Part shown: piece by piece, positions 50,544-51,129 of the stretch | How positions within the stretch are numbered: the stretch's first letter is position 1 | Layout: each line of letters begins with the position of its first letter | Source: JBCCMA01 sp045107005 | GTDB taxonomy: Bacteria > Pseudomonadota > Gammaproteobacteria > Steroidobacterales > JBCCMA01 | Direction: 5' to 3' | DNA: 51,129 bases | Assembly (NCBI GenBank): GCA_045107005.1 | Contig: JBGCFP010000057.1 | Location: 1-51,129, forward strand | Notes under the pieces: model-generated | Seen by the model: only the letters and a program-made list of their open reading frames with translations | Database searches by the model: none | Told to the model about the DNA's origin: nothing | Position numbers and translations under genes: made by a program

Positions 50544-51129
50544 ATGGCTGATTTCATTTACACCATGAGCCGCGTCGCGAAGCTCGTGCCGCCTAAGCGC
50601 TATATCCTGCGTGACATCTCCCTGAGCTTTTTCCCCGGCGCCAAAATTGGCGTTCTGGGCCTCAACGGCGCCGGCAAGTCGACTCTGCTGAAGATTATGG
50701 CCGGTCTCGACACCGAAATTGACGGCGAAGCGCGCCCGCAAAAAGGGATCAAAGTCGGATTTTTGCCGCAGGAACCCGAGCTCGACGAGACCAAGGATGT
50801 CCGTGGCAATGTCGAAGAAGGTGTGCACGAAATTGCATCGTTGCTGCGCGAATTTAACGAGATCAGCGATCGTTTCGCCGAGCCCATGGAAAACGACGAG
50901 ATGGAAAAACTGCTCGCGCGCCAGGCGACGCTGCAGGACGCCATCGAAACCACCGGTGGCTGGGAACTCGACCGCATGCTCGAAGTGGCCGCAGACGCGC
51001 TGCGTCTGCCGCCGTGGGAGGCAGACGTCAGCAAGCTGTCGGGCGGGGAGAAGCGTCGCGTGGCCCTGTGCCGTTTGCTGCTGTCAAAACCCGACATGTT
51101 GCTGCTCGATGAACCAACCAACCATCTCG
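50544..51129 (+). CDS. ettA: energy-dependent translational throttle protein EttA, N-terminal part
   Basis: ABC-F ATPase that binds the ribosomal E site and gates elongation according to the ATP/ADP ratio. About 195 codons are visible up to the window end. The N-terminus MADFIYTMSRVAKLVPP matches EttA closely. Walker A GLNGAGKST, signature LSGGEKRRVALC and Walker B MLLLDEPTNHL of the first ATPase domain are seen. The second domain lies outside. Confidence 0.95.
   Translation, partial: MADFIYTMSRVAKLVPPKRYILRDISLSFFPGAKIGVLGLNGAGKSTLLKIMAGLDTEIDGEARPQKGIKVGFLPQEPELDETKDVRGNVEEGVHEIASLLREFNEISDRFAEPMENDEMEKLLARQATLQDAIETTGGWELDRMLEVAADALRLPPWEADVSKLSGGEKRRVALCRLLLSKPDMLLLDEPTNHL

Overview
The window is about 51 kb of compact, GC-rich (roughly 58-60 %, judged by eye) chromosome from a Gammaproteobacterium outside the Enterobacterales. 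The evidence is gene content and order. tRNA-Pro/Arg/His/Lys/Leu followed by tig, with cysS, a cyclophilin and lpxH alongside, recalls the Pseudomonas tig region. asd-fimV-truA-accD-folC-dedD-cvpA-purF is the Pseudomonas/Xanthomonas-type order. nrdR-ribD-ribE-ribBA-ribH-nusB-thiL-pgpA is the classical gammaproteobacterial riboflavin operon. I cannot name a genus. No stretch above 300 bp lacks a gene. No CRISPR, insertion sequence, prophage or integrase is visible.

Layout. 1-1265: tig (N-terminal part only) and five tRNA genes behind a near-consensus sigma70 promoter. 1266-4160: cysS, and a divergent exported cyclophilin plus lpxH. 4117-11800 is the most unusual part. It is one co-oriented run downstream of purF: Hpt protein, receiver-Ser/Thr kinase fusion, OmpR-type regulator, coiled-coil protein, inner-membrane OmpA-domain protein, Ras-like GTPase, hybrid histidine kinase and finally miaE. 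11807-17877: purF, cvpA, dedD-like, folC, accD, truA. 17942-24576: fimV, asd, aroC, prmB. 24676-26557: a translationally coupled set of SCO1/SenC, PCu(A)C copper chaperone and psd. 26560-28585: msrC, then epmA and its substrate gene efp. 28696-30753: a FimX-like degenerate GGDEF/EAL protein. 30760-34041: htpX and a short FimV-like LysM protein. 34079-38214: parC and parE. 38291-40806: DUF3501 protein, CCG-domain Fe-S oxidoreductase, rubrerythrin. 41004-42075: xseB and folE2. 42080-49180: kinase with cNMP-binding domain, pgpA, thiL, nusB, ribH, ribBA, ribE, ribD, nrdR. 49202-51129: glyA and the start of ettA.

How the genes work together. Most are housekeeping (translation, purine, folate, riboflavin, aromatic and lysine/threonine precursors, lipid synthesis, topoisomerase IV). 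Signalling and polarity genes are prominent. Two FimV-type proteins and a FimX-like c-di-GMP effector suggest polar type IV pili. The 4773-11800 block joins a likely phosphorelay (histidine kinase-receiver, Hpt, two receiver proteins), a Ser/Thr kinase and a bacterial Ras-like GTPase with a probable peptidoglycan-anchored partner. A second Ser/Thr kinase, with a cyclic-nucleotide-type sensor domain, sits at the end of the rib operon. The GTPase/phosphorelay block is the best candidate for an incompletely described system.
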